DNA of 64,000 bases from Gymnorhina tibicen (taxonomy: Eukaryota > Chordata > Aves > Passeriformes > Artamidae): contig VXAZ01000373.1 of NCBI GenBank assembly GCA_013399875.1, positions 248,001-312,000 on the forward strand, in the 5' to 3' direction. The position numbers and the translations under genes were made by a program. The notes beneath the pieces were generated by a model, which worked only from the letters and a program-made list of their open reading frames with translations, searched no databases and had not been told where the DNA came from. Below are positions 23,449 to 36,441 of the stretch, piece by piece. Within the stretch, counting starts at the first letter, position 1. Every line of letters starts with the position of its first letter.

Positions 23449-25046
23449 GGGAAGGTGCAGAAGGGAGGGTGGTGGACCAAAGCCCAGGCACAAATACTCG
23501 AGCAGTGCTGTCAGCCCCGAGTAACGCAAATCTGTCCTCCTTTCTCGATAAACCAGTAAAAATGCTTCTCACCAAACCTGTTGTCTGATTGGGGGGACTC
23601 TGAACGCTGTTTCTTTTCCTTATGGAAGGAGTCAGGAGATCTCCTTTTTCACATTTTGCTGGTATTGTTCAGTATTTGGTAGCAAAAGCAAATTCAGACA
23701 AAATCTTACTGGGAAGGAGAGAAAAAACAATGAGAGAAAAAAACCAGTTTTGCCAACCCAGCCCAAAGCAGGACATTAATGGGAAAACAAATTACCTTAC
23801 AAAAACCTTAAAGAACTTTAGCACCATAAAAAGCATTATGGCCAAACCCCACTATTTTCCTCACTTTTTTCATAGATTAAAACCACTCAGGTTAAATTAG
23901 TAGACTGGAATATGTCATCAGATGAATAAGCAATACTTTTTTGACTCTTTCCTCTTCTATATAAAACATTACACATAATCTTTCTGGGGAAAAACAAAAG
24001 CAGACAGTACCTATCTTTTCTATAATTATTTCCAAAGATGTAACTAGCAACTCTACAGTTTTCTGCTGAGATCCAATGCAGAAAATGAGCTCCCTGGTTC
24101 TCCAAGAAAAGTAAAGTTGGCATCAGATTAAAAAAAAGTCCAACTATTTGCCACCCATTTCAAAATTATAATTTTCCTCCATGACAGCTTGTTTGAATTT
24201 TCTCATTGAATGCCTGTCATCAGATGTGCCAAATAAAACCGCTCTTTGAGAGGTTTGGTGGATGCCGAAGGCCGCACCTGGCACACTGCATACCTGGGTC
24301 CCAGCCCAGTGCCCTCTGGATGCCTGTGCCCAAAAAGCCCACTGACTTTTGTAGGAGTCCATAAAGGCAACTGTCTCTCCAGAAGGTTTAGTAATAAAGA
24401 AACATGAGTTTAGATTTAGTTCAAGTGACAAATTTCAGTGCCAAACTGAAGTTTGGTTGCAGATTTGCTTGAATATTCACCTCTGGTGTAACTGAAAAGA
24501 CCCTAAATTGGTGAACCATGAAGAGCAGGGAACCTGAACTTGAAAAGAGTCAGCCTCCCCAATGTTAATCCCCCAAGCTGACAGATCTTTTGCTTGTGAA
24601 AATGTCACCTAGCCTTTGGAGATTTTAAACTGCTGTTTCTGAAAGGCTGCTGAGCAGTGTTTTTATGCAGATTGTGGTCCTTTGGAATTTGTCAGAACAG
24701 CACAACCAGGCTAAACTCTGCAAGAACAGAAGCGTTATAAAAGGCATAGGTAGTTTCTTCACAGACATCCACGCAGGCAAATCCTCCTATTTCTACAAGC
24801 AGCATCTAGGAGTCTTATGATCTATAGGGGCCCTGGATAATACTGTCAATGAAGAACTTCCTGTGTGGTGCACTTTGTTGAATCTGCTGTGGGTGGTTTC
24901 CCCAGCTGATGTTTAGTGACCATCACCTACCCCTTCAGTGACTCCAGAACAAAGCTGACAGTGACTGACTGCAGATGTAACCCTGTGGAGAAAAGAAACA
25001 CTACCCCACGTATCTCTTTAGAACAAAAGGAAGAAAACTAGTGTGG

Positions 25047-25079
<33 letters not shown>

Positions 25080-25988
25080 TGTCACATGTATATAACTTAT
25101 GATGTATATAACATAATATATAGTATATATTTGCTGTCATATATAATGCTGCTAATATAAATGTATTACTCTATGGAACTCCAGATGCTGTTAAAGAGAT
25201 TAATCTCTGCAGTTAAAACTGAGGAAAGAAGTGACAATTTGTAATGTAATGACCTGGTAAATAGTAAGTGTTATACCTCATAGAGGTCACAAGAGTAATT
25301 GCTCATTCATGCTTTTTTCTAATCCATTTATGCAGATTTGACAGTGATCTGTAAACATTACATCTCTCTACAAAGTTGGGTAAACAGATTTGAAAGCCAG
25401 AGAGATTATTATGATTGTCTTGTCTAACCCGAATATTGAAAGCTGTAGAATTTCCTCCAGCCATTCCCACACAAAAGTCTTTCTGCAGTTGTTTTTTAAA
25501 AAGACATCTTCATTTTATTTCAAAGAATAAAATTTATTGTTTATTTATTTTGGAGAAATGGCAAATCCATCGCTGCACTTTTGAAGATTTCTCAGTAGTT
25601 GCCCTAACACGTACCACACTACTTTAACGTGTAAAAAAACACTGATAGAAATATAAATGTTGTTTGAAAAGGTAAATTCATCTAGCTTCAGCATCTGTCC
25701 ATTGCAAGCCTGCTTTTTGTTAACTGAAATATCTTCCTTTTGAAGATGTTTGTAAAATGCGGCAGATTTACTCCTTCACCTTCTCTTGACAAACTGTATG
25801 GATTAACTTTGATTCTGCACTGTATAAGTGCCTTTCCAGAACTGTTTTCTGAATGCCTTCAAGCTTACAGCTATTGCCTGAATTTTTTTGACATGTAGAC
25901 ATCCAAACCAGACCTCTTCCTACTTCTGTTTAAATTTGTGAGGTGAGTATTATAACCAGGGAAATCTGAGGAACAGAAAAAAGCTAGG
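23449..25988. other. Intergenic, no gene seen
   Basis: Unique-looking AT-rich sequence upstream of EXOC2. Apart from the AT microsatellite at 25048-25135, I recognise no gene or repeat. Small open frames (for example 24144-24431 minus, 23887-24123 minus) have no family resemblance. Confidence 0.6.
25048..25135. repeat. AT-rich microsatellite
   Basis: A pure (AT)n run of about 15 units at 25058-25080 preceded by poly-A, followed by degenerate TATA-rich sequence to about 25135. Confidence 0.9.
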
Positions 25989-27250
25989 AAGCATAAGGTT
26001 GAAAATGACCTTAAGAAATCACCCTTTCTAGTCCTTTTCCTTGCCCCGAGATCAAGACAGGATCAACTACTCTTTTGTTGTAACATAACTGTTTTTTCAA
26101 TCTTGTTCTTAAAGGCTTCCCAGTATGGTGCTTTTGCCATCTCCTGAGGCAATCTTTCCCAGTGTTTCTCTACCCTTATCACTAGAGGTCTTTTTTTCTA
26201 ATGTATGCTCTGAATATATCCCCTACTGCAATTTCAGTCCATTAGTGAAAGGTCTGTCTTTGCTGGCCTGGAGAATAGACTCTTTTCTTCCTCCCTGTAT
26301 CAGTCTTTTCCATATTTAAAGGCCCTGTTATCTTCTTTTCCTCATTATTCCAAACAGTCCCATTAATATCCTGATATTTAATCTTTTCTGGACTGGTAAT
26401 CAAGCTTGAACTCTCCTGCAGTCTTCTGCAGACACCCAATGTCATTCTGGAAACACAGTTCCCCAAGCCAAGAATGATTCAGGTGAAAAACTTTGGGAAA
26501 AAAAACCCCAAAACACTAAAATTTAAGCTGTACCATGGGGTATCAGAGCAAAATAATTGCTTTGCCTATTTTTCAGGCTGTTTTCCTGTTTCTACCCTGT
26601 TTGTATGGCATTTTCCTTTTTGCAACAGCAGAACAGTGGTGACTCGTGCTTAGCCTGTGATTCACTCTACATTTTTTCTAGGCAACTGTAATCCTGTTTA
26701 CTTTTCCCCTTCCTGTATCTGGGGAACTGATGATGCTATGTCTATTGCACCTATTGAATACCATCTTTTGTGTTTTTCTTAAAAAAAAACAACCTATCAC
26801 CAGTTTGACAAATTCCCTCTGAATTCTAATTCTGTTCTCTAACACTCTTTTATTTGCTCTCTTCTTCATGTCCTCTTCAAATACATTAAGCTTAGTCTCT
26901 ACTCTGTTCTTTGGATGTTTTATAAGGAGTATCAGACACAGGACAGACCCTTGAGAAACCTTTTTCAATACATCTCTCCATTTGCTAACGGCCCCATTTT
27001 GCTAATTCTTCCTCAGCCCTGCCTTTTCTGACACCATGGGGTTTTCAATTTGGACCATATTGTCCTCGCTTATTCACAAGAATCATTGTCTAAAGCTTTA
27101 CTAAAATGAAAAGATATGACTTTTTAATACTTCTCTTCTTTGTATAACACCTATTACCTTATTGTGAAAGGAGGTTTTATTGGTTTAATAGGATTTGTTC
27201 TTGACAAATCCATGTTCATCATTATTTGTCTGTCTTGTAATGCATACAGA
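25989..27250 (-). mobile_element. Ancient CR1-type LINE relic, antisense, about 1.3 kb
   Basis: Read on the plus strand, this follows the reverse complement of an old amniote CR1 in order. It has TGACCTTAAGAAATCACCC and CTAGTCC (3' end) at about 26000, and TTGTTCTTAAAGGCTTCC at 26105. CTCCTGAGGCAATCTTTCCC is at about 26140 and CTAATGTATGCTCTGAATAT at about 26200. TTTTTGCAACAGCAGAACAG is at about 26617 and TTAGCCTGTGATTCACTC at about 26650. CAGGACAGACCCTTGAGAAA is at about 26940, TCTAAAGCTTTACTAAAATG at about 27090 and GATTTGTTCTTGACAAATCC at about 27193. Divergence is high and frames are destroyed. It may continue beyond 27250, but the match becomes too weak to call. Confidence 0.75.
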
Positions 27251-28917
27251 TGGTTTGCTTCATAATTGCCACAAACTGAATCTACCTGATACATTGCATA
27301 GCTCACCAGATCCTCCTATTTTTCTATGTGTAAGTAATTTTAAGCCTGTTTGAAATTAAGAGGGCTGCTTCCATGACCATGTTGTGTCTTCTGAACTGGA
27401 GATCAGTAACCTGCCAAACCACAGCAGTAGAACCAGGAGCAGAGCCAAGAAGCCCAACCTATCCTTGCCTGCTCTAATAAATCTCTAATTACTGCACAAC
27501 CTTTCTTCATCTCATTGGTTCCACTTCCCTTTATTTTCTTGATCCAACAGTGGAACATCCCTGTAGATGTTGGTTTCTAGCAGTTGCCATAGATTTTATG
27601 AAAAATTCGTACAGTTACTTCAATTTCCAAGCAGATTTCCTGGATTATATTTTGCTCCCAGGACCAGCTGCTTTCTGCTTCCTCCTAAATTGAAAATCAC
27701 CTGGATCTGTGTTGTCAAACCAACATCCAGGAACTGATCTATTTAAATCTTATGGTTCTATTTCTTTTTTTAATGCATAGGTACAGAAATAAATTCCTTG
27801 ACCTTGGCATCATTTTGACCATTATCCGGGAGCTTAAACCAGAAGCTTTCATTATGAAGTGAAATATATTTATCTTCACTGAAAGGAGAGAGAGGAAGAA
27901 ACAACTTACTGATCAGTGTTTTCTCCCAGATGATTTCTGGTATGCTTCAAGAGAAACAACATATAAATTAATGCACACAATATTTAGAGTTTTCTTCCAG
28001 AACACTTTTTCCACATCAAACAAAAAGTATAGTCTTTGCACTTTCAACCATTTCCAACAGTACACAAAATTCTCTCACTCTTTTACTTTCTTGGCTAACA
28101 CCACCCTAATTCTTCCCTTTCAAGACTTATCCAAAGAATCTGTGCACTACTGACCCAGAGGCATTGTTTCTCTAAACAGCACCAATGAAACAAATTACTA
28201 AATTACTTTGTGCAGCTAAAAATACTGAATGCTGTATACCACAGCTCTGTCAAGGGTGTCACTACTAAGTTGCATCAGTTTAAATACTTCTTGGGACCAG
28301 CCTTTCTGTACTGTGTGTATTTTGAAACAATAGGTGGGGAGAAGTTGAAATCTAAACCAACTTCAAATTTTGCCACATTTCTTTATAAAAGAAAAAAAAA
28401 AATCCCACTTCAAAGGCTATTTGGCAGGTTTCATCCCTCAAATTCCGGGTGAAATTCTGTTTCTATTTTCCACAAGAATGAACTCTGGCACAACTATTTT
28501 AATTTCCATACTTTTGGGAATAAGCAGGGGAAAGCTATTCATCAGGTATTTTTTCAGATTTCTGAAATGATGTTGAGTGAAGGCAGAGATCAGATCACCT
28601 CTTCTGAATTGAACTGTACCCATGGGACCATTCATTGCTGCCTGAGCACCTCAGTTCCCCTCCACTGGAAGGGAGCATATCTCTGCTCCAGTAGCAGCCA
28701 ACACTACCTAATGTGTCCTAGTAAAAATCAACTGGAGTAACAAAGAGCTGTTATTTAATTATCAGTTGGGCTCATTTTGATGGGACCAAGTTGTTTCCCT
28801 CACTTGCCCCACTCAGTGTTTCTGCAAAACTGTATTTATTTTAAAGGAAATTATACAGGAATTCTGGTGTTTAATATTACAAATTAAGATTTCATTTATT
28901 ACTAAATACCTTCTTGT

Positions 28918-28990
28918 TTGCTTTTTTTTTTCTTTCTTCATAATTTTCCCTATCTGTGTCTCTTTTCTTCTTTGCTCTTTTCTTTCTTCC
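28918..28990. repeat. Polypyrimidine (T/C) tract
   Basis: A stretch dominated by T and C with several CTTTCTTC-type units on the plus strand. Confidence 0.75.
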
Positions 28991-29524
28991 AACTGCCTGA
29001 TCTCTTAAGTCTCCTAGGGTGAAAAAGAAAAGGAAAATTACAAAATAGGGCTCAGATAAAGGGGACGAGAATGGTAAAAGGCATATAGATAAACTATGCA
29101 ATCTAGGCCAAGTGTAATTGCTTTTTCAAAACTTAATGTTTTAGATAATTTACATTCAAATTAGTATCACAACTGTGTTGTTAACAAGAGGTTGCATTTT
29201 ACATCAATTAGATATAATTATGAAGATCGTTTTAGAGACAAAAAATATGTCAGTATCTCAGACAAGCAATTAACATTAAAATGTGAATCTTGATCTATGC
29301 CTTAAATATATGGTCAAATGTACTAGACCAGACAGCTTCATCTGAAACCTGTTAAACACATGATAATATTTCATTTTTTAATGAACTACAGTTCTAGTTT
29401 GTAGTGTTTCTCGGTGACATTTATTCTTAGATGCAGAAGTCTTAAGAGGTGTTTGGTCTTGACTTCAGATCTTCAGCAATTTCCACAGAAATTTCTGAGA
29501 AGAATGTTAGCCAGTGTTTTAAAA

Positions 29525-29645
29525 CACAGAGGCCTAAATTTAGACTGCTAAATCTGTATTTAGCCCTGCAATGTGCTGAGCTCTCGGGCTGTGATCCAAG
29601 AAAGCACTTAGGAGTTCCCATTAACTTGAAAACACTTTCAGGTCT
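29525..29645. repeat. Probable ancient amniote interspersed-repeat relic
   Basis: The blocks GAGGCCTAAATTTAGACTG, CTAAATCTGTATTTAG, GTGCTGAGCTCTCGGGCTG and GATCCAAGAAAGCACTTAGG, then TTCCCATTAACTTGAAAAC, resemble, in order, old repeats common in sauropsid genomes. In the usual form these read as 'gcctaaat...', 'gatccagcaaagcacttaag...' and 'cccattgaagtcaatgg'. The match is from memory and cannot be assigned to a named family here. Confidence 0.4.
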
Positions 29646-29865
29646 ATTATTCACTTTACCAAAAGTACTGAACTCAAATACTTAAAATTATGCATGCACA
29701 TTAAGTAGCCTATTGGACTTAGCCTTATACAGTCCCCAGTTCAGTTCAGCCCATACTTGAGACCCTGGCTCACTTTATCATTTGAGGCACACATTTTAAA
29801 ATATGGTCAGCATCTGAATACATTCATAATTAATATTCTGTCCTGTTTCTACATTACTATTATAT

Positions 29866-29896
29866 AATAATAACAATAACAACAACAATAATAATG
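29866..29896. repeat. (AAT/AAC)n microsatellite
   Basis: Mixed AAT and AAC trinucleotide units in a row. Confidence 0.85.
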
Positions 29897-31096
29897 ATTA
29901 GAATAGTGTTTTGCATGCCCAAATCCTGCTTGTGGGAAATATTTAACCACTTCTGAAAGCCTGAGAGAAGTTTCACCATGGTGGTTAAGAGTCAGTTTTC
30001 CATATCTGGGAGGGACAGGATGATGAGTAAGAGACACTATAGCAAAGGCATTAAGAAGAACTGTAACACTGAAGACAATGAAATATTGGTATAGGTTGTT
30101 TTGGGAATCCATCGAACTTTGTTCATTGTAAGCCTTTAAGAAGTGGCTAAAGCACCTCCAGGAACAATGCTATTCCTGGAGCTATAGTCTGTCTTTCCTT
30201 AAGAGACAGGATGTACTAGGCATATTCATAAGGTGCCTTACAGCCCTGTGCAACCTCTAAGTTTCAACATCAGGCTTGTGTTTGCTCTTTCTATGTACTG
30301 GCTAGCTTTCTACAGTGATATCCTTACATTTGCCCACTTAGGACCTGTGTCATGATTCAGTTATGAGCAAGTTATGAGCAGGATTAAACAGGTTTTTTTT
30401 GATTGTGTATTTCTAGCCACAGGGAGAAAAGATGACATGCAAAAACTGGCTAGACTAATTTCCATTTCACTTTTCCATTTCCCAAAGCTATCACCTGCAG
30501 TGAAAGACAATATCAGTCATGGTCTGACAGAAATCCTGGTCTTTTCTTTAAAGGTGTTTGCAGAAAAAAAAAAATACAGAATTAGAATTAGAGGAGTTAG
30601 TAGTGGTCATTAATGGATGTGAGAATCGCTAGTTTTTGTTCAGCTAGTAAGAGATCCAACCTGCAGCTAAAATATATGTTCTCTCCTCCAGATCATAACC
30701 ACAAAAACCCAACAGTCCTTGGTTCCGTCTCCACCAGCAGTAAAGGAAACAGGCTGGAGGAAGAATCTTTTAGGACACATTATGATCCAGGGGTTATACA
30801 ACAAGAATTTTCTCTGTGTGCGGCAAACCCACTTGTAAAAGCGCCCTATGTGACCACCACAAGATCCTTCCTGTTCTGTGTTGTGTCTCAGTTGTGCCAA
30901 ATGCCAAGCTGATGGTGCGACTGTATCCTTAACAAAGTAGAGAAACCTTCATGGAGGGGAGACAGGGCTGGAGGATCACTGTCTTCTTCCATTTCAACTC
31001 ATCTTTCCCAATTGATTACTGCTCTCATTTACAAGGCAAAATTAACCAGCTGTAAATAAAAAAACGAAGTGCTCAATTACTCACTTGTGTTACCCT

Positions 31097-31508
31097 TCAT
31101 AGAATCGTGGAATGATTAGGGTTGGAAGGGACCTTAATTATAACCTAGTTTCAACTTTCCTTTCAAGGCCAGGGACATCTTCAACTAGACCAGGTTGCAC
31201 AGCCCAATCCAACCTGGCCTTGAACATTTCCGGGGATGGGGTATCCACAACTTCCCTGGGCAACCTGTTCCGGTGCCTCACCACTCCCAACACCACTCCC
31301 ACCATAAAGAATTTTTCCTAATATCTAATCTAAACCTTTTAATTTGAACCCATTCCCTGTTGTCCTGTCACTACATGCTCTTGTAAAGAGTGTTGCCACA
31401 TCTTTCCTGTAAGTTCTTTTCAAGTACTGGAAGGATGCAATTAGGTTGCCCCGAAGCCGTCTTTTTTCCAGGCAGAACAATCCCAGTTCTCTCAGCCCTT
31501 CACCTCAG
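31097..31508 (-). mobile_element. CR1 LINE 3' fragment, antisense
   Basis: On the plus strand it begins TCATAGAATCGTGGAATGAT then GGGTTGGAAGGGACCTTAAT, the classic reverse-complement CR1 3' end. It continues with CAGGTTGCACAGCCCAATCC, ATTTCCGGGGATGGGG, CTGGGCAACCTGTTCCGGTG, TTTTTCCTAATATCTAATCT, TTGTCCTGTCACTACATGCT, TTAGGTTGCCCCGAAGCC and CAGTTCTCTCAGCCCTTCAC. About 410 bases are kept, clearly better preserved than the 25.99-27.25 kb relic and therefore probably younger. It is 5'-truncated and inactive. Confidence 0.93.
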
Positions 31509-34500
31509 GGGATTTGTAATATCCAGATGAACCAGAACTCACTGTTAATTGTAACGAGGCACAATATGCACATGCGAGATACACTTTGATCGATTGCTAC
31601 ACAACCCTTAGCCTTAGGCTCATTTTTTTAACTGCCAAAATCAACTTTCTCACTGGGAAATGCATCATGAGGGAGTTTGGAAATAGGATTCAGAACAGGC
31701 TGGAAAGGTCCAGTGAAAATCTGAACTTTCCCAGTGGGGAGATCTTGACTTTTCAAAGAAGGAAATGGAAATATGGATGAATGCTTGGGCTGACATTTTG
31801 ATTTGAGATTGCTTCTGTTAAAAAACCAAAGCCCCCCAAAAACTCCAGCAGCAACAACAAGACCCACAACAAACCAACCAAACAAAAAACCCCACCCTGC
31901 TTCTTTTGTTACTTCACTAAATTACAAGAAATGCTTGGCGCTTGACTAAAAAGTCTCCAAATGTCAGAGTTATAGATAAAACCCCAAAAGGCATCCTGAG
32001 AACTCAGAAATAGGGGAGACATTGTGTTTTTTCAAATTTCTTTTCCTTTCAGCATCCAGTTTTATCTCCATTCTGAAACATCTATAAATTCAAATAGTCA
32101 GGTAATCCTAAAGATGTATGCCTGTAGGTAAAAACAGACTCCATCTTCAGTTCGCTCTTCCTCCAAGTAATTTCTGAGATACAGATCAGCACCTTAATTG
32201 CATATTTATTGTTAAATATTTCCTTGTGCCTGAATTCTGGGAACAAAGCATAATTCCCAAAAGACTTCAATAGTTGCACTTAGTGTATTAAGAAAAAAAT
32301 GAACAGGATTGTGCCAACCTTTAGTTTTTGCACACACAATAAAAAAAAATCACCATAAAGCAAAATAATTAGGCGTGAAGAGAAAAGAATTATGTAGACT
32401 TGAAATTTTGTTAAGGGATCGGTGAATTCTTTTAATCTGAACTTGAGATTTACAACAGGTACTCATGCCCAAGCACACGCATCTCCAAGCATGGAGGTAA
32501 CAGTGACATACTAACCCTGTCTACCATGGAATTACATTCCTGCAGAAATCCAGGGAGGCAAAGCACAACGCTAGTGCCAATGGCTCATCCAGACATAGCT
32601 GGAATTTTCCCAGCGAGTGGAGGGGGGCTGTTTCTCTTTTCCCTCCACACACATTATGTAGCTATTGAACTCTGCAAGACTTGCAAAGAACACACTTTAT
32701 ATTATCTTTTCATTTCCATGGCATCTGTACATTTAAAGTTTCATGCCTCATTGTGTCTGCATGTGATCATCTTGTACATGCATTTAAATTGCTCTCTTGC
32801 CTCTGATCTTGAAAGACAAAAGCAACATTGAATTCTTTTTCCATTATATATTTTTACAAAAGAACTACTGTAAAAATTAATCAAAGATATGCAGCTTTTT
32901 ATTGTTATTTTTTTAATTTTGGGGGTTACTTTTCCTCATATTGCAGTGGTTTTGAAATTGAAACGTTGCACTGCTGAGAAAGTGCCATGAAAATATAACC
33001 CACTACATTCCAGGAAAATAAATAAGCAAGGCCACCCAAATTTTCAATTAGTGCTAGTGCAGTATGCAGGAAATGGCTGGAGAACCGTCAAAGGCAGCCT
33101 TAGGCTGGGTCGTGGATACGGAACAGTGACAGGAAGGTTTGAAGCAGGAATACAGGCTCAGTGTGAAGATGGCTCTTCTCCAAGGAAAACTGCATACTAA
33201 TAGGTTAATACTGATTTCCTGAAACATACAGCCTGGGTATTACATGCTGGAATTTACATTCTGACAAAGGCAATTGCTGAGCCTCAGGACTTTGCTTTTT
33301 TGGTGATGAAATAACACTAGAAAGTTCAAACTGCATTATATATTTCATGTTTTAAGCTTATTAAACATTCAAAGTACAAACTGTGCACATATTTTTAAGC
33401 CACCTGAAATAGCAACAGCCTCACTAGTTTGGGAAACCAGTATGAGAAACATTACATTTCAACAGGTCAAGCTTGTTTGGAGTAATCCCAGCAAAAGATA
33501 CTGACCAAGGTGGAGTGATGCCACTTTTAGAATAAATCTGCCTGGAATCCTGAAGTACTGCCCAATCAAGCAGATACACACAGGATCAGGAATCAAACAC
33601 TTTTCCTTTAGCACAGCCTTTGTAGACAAAGTGGTATTTGGAAGGTATCTGAAGACTGAGTTGGACAAAGCACTTCAGAAAATAAAGAACTGAAAACCAC
33701 AAATGAAGACACTACCTCTGTTTCTGCAAGTCAGAAAGAAGGGCTCCCATTGATGACAGAAGATGCTGTGCCAGACCTTTGTCCTGAAAGTAAGCGTCTA
33801 AAACAAGAACAAAATTAATAAAGCAAGGAAACTTGACGAGAAAGACCAGTCCAGCTAAAGGATCCAGTCAACCTTTCCCTACGAGTGTCCTCCTATTTCA
33901 CTCTATCCAACTGATGTTGCGAATGTCAGCTGAGGGTGGCACTGCAGCATCACAGGAGACCCTCATCTCCTCAGCCAGACCCATGTACTACCTCCACTGT
34001 CTTTGTGGAGGGTGGCTGGCACAGGAGCACAAAAAACATGTGCAGCCACGAGTGGAAGTGGAGAAGAGATGATGGGTTTTTCACTGGCATCTGCAGGGCC
34101 TAGATTTTTCTGTTTATGCATCTTAATATCAGCAGGTATGATATTTTTAATCATGTTTTTACCATAATACTATTGCAGGCATGATCCCATGTCACAGCAA
34201 GCAGCCAGCAGTGCCCAGCTGTGCTGCCCTGACCCCGGGCACCCACTTAAATCACAGGCTATGCCTCTAGTGGTTGATCATATTTATTTATGAGGTACAC
34301 ACCATTTTCATTGTCTTTCACTGTACAGAAAACTGAAGGAAGCCATCCTGCAAGTCTTTTCAACAGTTGTACTTGCACTAAAGTCACTGGGAAATCTGCC
34401 TGGAATAACTGGGCCACAAAAAGAGACCCTAATTATTTGAATTAGGAGGCAGAAACAATCCCTTTTCAGTCCCTGCCTCTCCCTTGGAAATGTTCTGTGG

Positions 34501-35539
34501 GACTGAATTTGCTGAAAACTACTTGGGGTCCATTGAGTGATGTGCTTTCTACTACTTCTCAGGGAAGCTGTTTTAAATAAGCTGTATAAAAATTTTAATC
34601 AGCACATAGTATTTTAAGTTCTGAGTACCATCCCTACCCTGGAACCTTTTTAGTTTAAAGTCAGTAACTGTGTCACTTGCCTCTGAAAGAGAAGTTAACA
34701 GAGCAAGGGAGGAAGTGGAGGGAATTTGGGGAGTTTACATTTGTGTTCACACATAATGGTACATTTTTTGGTCATATGTGATAATTATTTAATCAAATGG
34801 AATTTGCCCTGTGGTGCTTTACATGACACTGCTGCCAATCACCCCAAAGCAAATAAATCTTTCAGGTGGTGAAGGGAGCGTTTACACGTCTGTCTTCTGG
34901 AGAGCTGCATGCTGTGAGTGCCGAATGGCACATCTAACACTGCTGAAGTGATCCGTGGGCAGCTGTGTGGAATAGTCACCAATTCAGGGCATTTTGGGGA
35001 GTCTAGACAACTTTTACAGAAACTTGGATATCTGTGTAAGGCTGGATATATTCTCAGTAATTGTCCTGAACAAGATGCTCTGCTGAATTGAGGACACAAA
35101 TTTTATGAAAAGGTACTTCTTCCCTATAGGAGAAAGTGCCTCATTTTTTTCCACATGAACACTCAGTCCATGATAAATGTTTATAAAGTTCCCCTTCACC
35201 AAGTTTCTTAACTGCTGAAGAATAAATATTTAAAGAATCACAAATGCTATAATCAAAACCACATAAGATGCTGCAAGAGTGTTCCCTTTTGTACGAAAAA
35301 ACAAAGGAGCTCAAGCTTGCAGAAAACTTCGTTTGCCTGGTTTGAAAACTGATACACTGTACGATACAGCATGTTTTATCTTTGTGCACTATTTTTATAA
35401 CAATACCTTAAATGCCATCGGCTTAATTCTTACCATATTACTATAACAAATCTATGGAAGCTCTGCAGAAGACCAATGGAGAGGAGGCTTGGGGGTTGCA
35501 TCTGCAGGGTACTGAGGTCTTTAGCCTCTATTTGGTGAA

Positions 35540-35625
35540 GTCCTGGGGATTAGACCCATGTTTGAGATTAAGGACATGCCTAGGTGCCTTGCTGGATGGG
35601 AACTTGCAGGACTGAGCCCTTTGCT
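35540..35625. repeat. Probable ancient repeat relic
   Basis: TTAAGGACATGCCTAGGTGC, CTTGCTGGATGGGAAC and GGACTGAGCCC resemble the sauropsid repeat core 'ttaagcacatgcttaagtgctttgctggat...'. This is the opposite orientation to the similar block at 29590-29615. The assignment is by memory and of low certainty. Confidence 0.4.
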
Positions 35626-35858
35626 GGCACTCAGGACAGAGACTTTCAACACTGAACAAATTCCTTTGGTAGAATGTTATCATTAATAGAAATAAATCTA
35701 AAAAAACCTGGAAAACCACATTTCCTAATTGTAATAGGTAAGTAACACCTGTAACATCCTGAGAAGAAGGGGGCCACCTGATGGAATCTACCAACTGATT
35801 TCAGAATTATAATTATATACATAAATTTGAACAAGTCTTTTAGTTAAGTCATTTGGGT

Positions 35859-35930
35859 AAAAATCCTGGTTCCGTGGACTAAAATGGGATCATTGCCATT
35901 TTTGAGATGCAGCCAGGATTTTGCACATCC
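35859..35930. repeat. Palindromic ancient repeat relic
   Basis: AAAATCCTGG (35860-35869) and its exact reverse complement CCAGGATTTT (35913-35922) flank a 43-base centre containing ATGGGATCATTGCCAT-type sequence. This structure recalls old amniote repeats of the form 'aatcctggccccattgaagtcaatgg...ccaggattt'. Confidence 0.5.
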
Positions 35931-36408
35931 CTTTTACATGACATAGGCTGATTTGGAGCCTTCTTCTGACTGTGAATTTGACTCTAATATTAAGTTAAAT
36001 GGTAATTTCCTATGGCCAGTGACCAAATTATCCAATAATATCTACCTAATACAATCAAAATAAAAAAGGTGGAAGTCATGTTATTTTAATGCAACTGATT
36101 TGCTTCCTGAATTTTAATCAAATGGGACAGAAGAATCAAGTTAGTCATCCAAGAATTTACAGTAATTTAGAGGTATTTTGAACACAACCACACACCTTTG
36201 CCCAGGTAGACCTTTCTCAATTCTATATCTTTGTCCCTTCTTTCCTTCCCTACAAGTATTGGGAAAAAAAAGAGGCAAGAAAAGCTTTTCTATTTAGGAA
36301 GGCAGGAAAAGCTAAAGGAAGTATAACCACAATACCTCTGGACTCCTGCAGCTCAGAGGTAGTTTCCTGCTTTCCTGTCCAGACCATCATACAACTGCTC
36401 TGAGGGGA

Positions 36409-36441
36409 AAAAAAAAAGAAAAAAAAGAAAAGAAATAAAAA
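36409..36441. repeat. Poly-A-rich tract
   Basis: A-runs broken by single G residues. The upstream sequence does not look like a gene copy, so I do not read it as a processed-pseudogene tail. Confidence 0.8.

Larger units (their letters stand above)
27251..31096. other. Intergenic, no gene seen
   Basis: AT-rich non-coding DNA. It includes a polypyrimidine tract (28918-28990), a trinucleotide (AAC/AAT) microsatellite at 29866-29896 and a probable very old repeat relic at 29525-29645. No exon with recognisable coding similarity was found. Confidence 0.55.

Noticed and set aside
22248..23559. Open frames overlapping the CR1 tails
   Set aside because: They read through repeat DNA; the region is fully explained by CR1 3' UTR sequence.
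25048..25135. AT-rich repeat as an origin or regulatory element
   Set aside because: A simple AT microsatellite is enough to explain it.
36409..36441. Poly-A tract as the tail of a processed pseudogene
   Set aside because: The upstream DNA does not translate into any recognised protein and no target-site duplication is evident.
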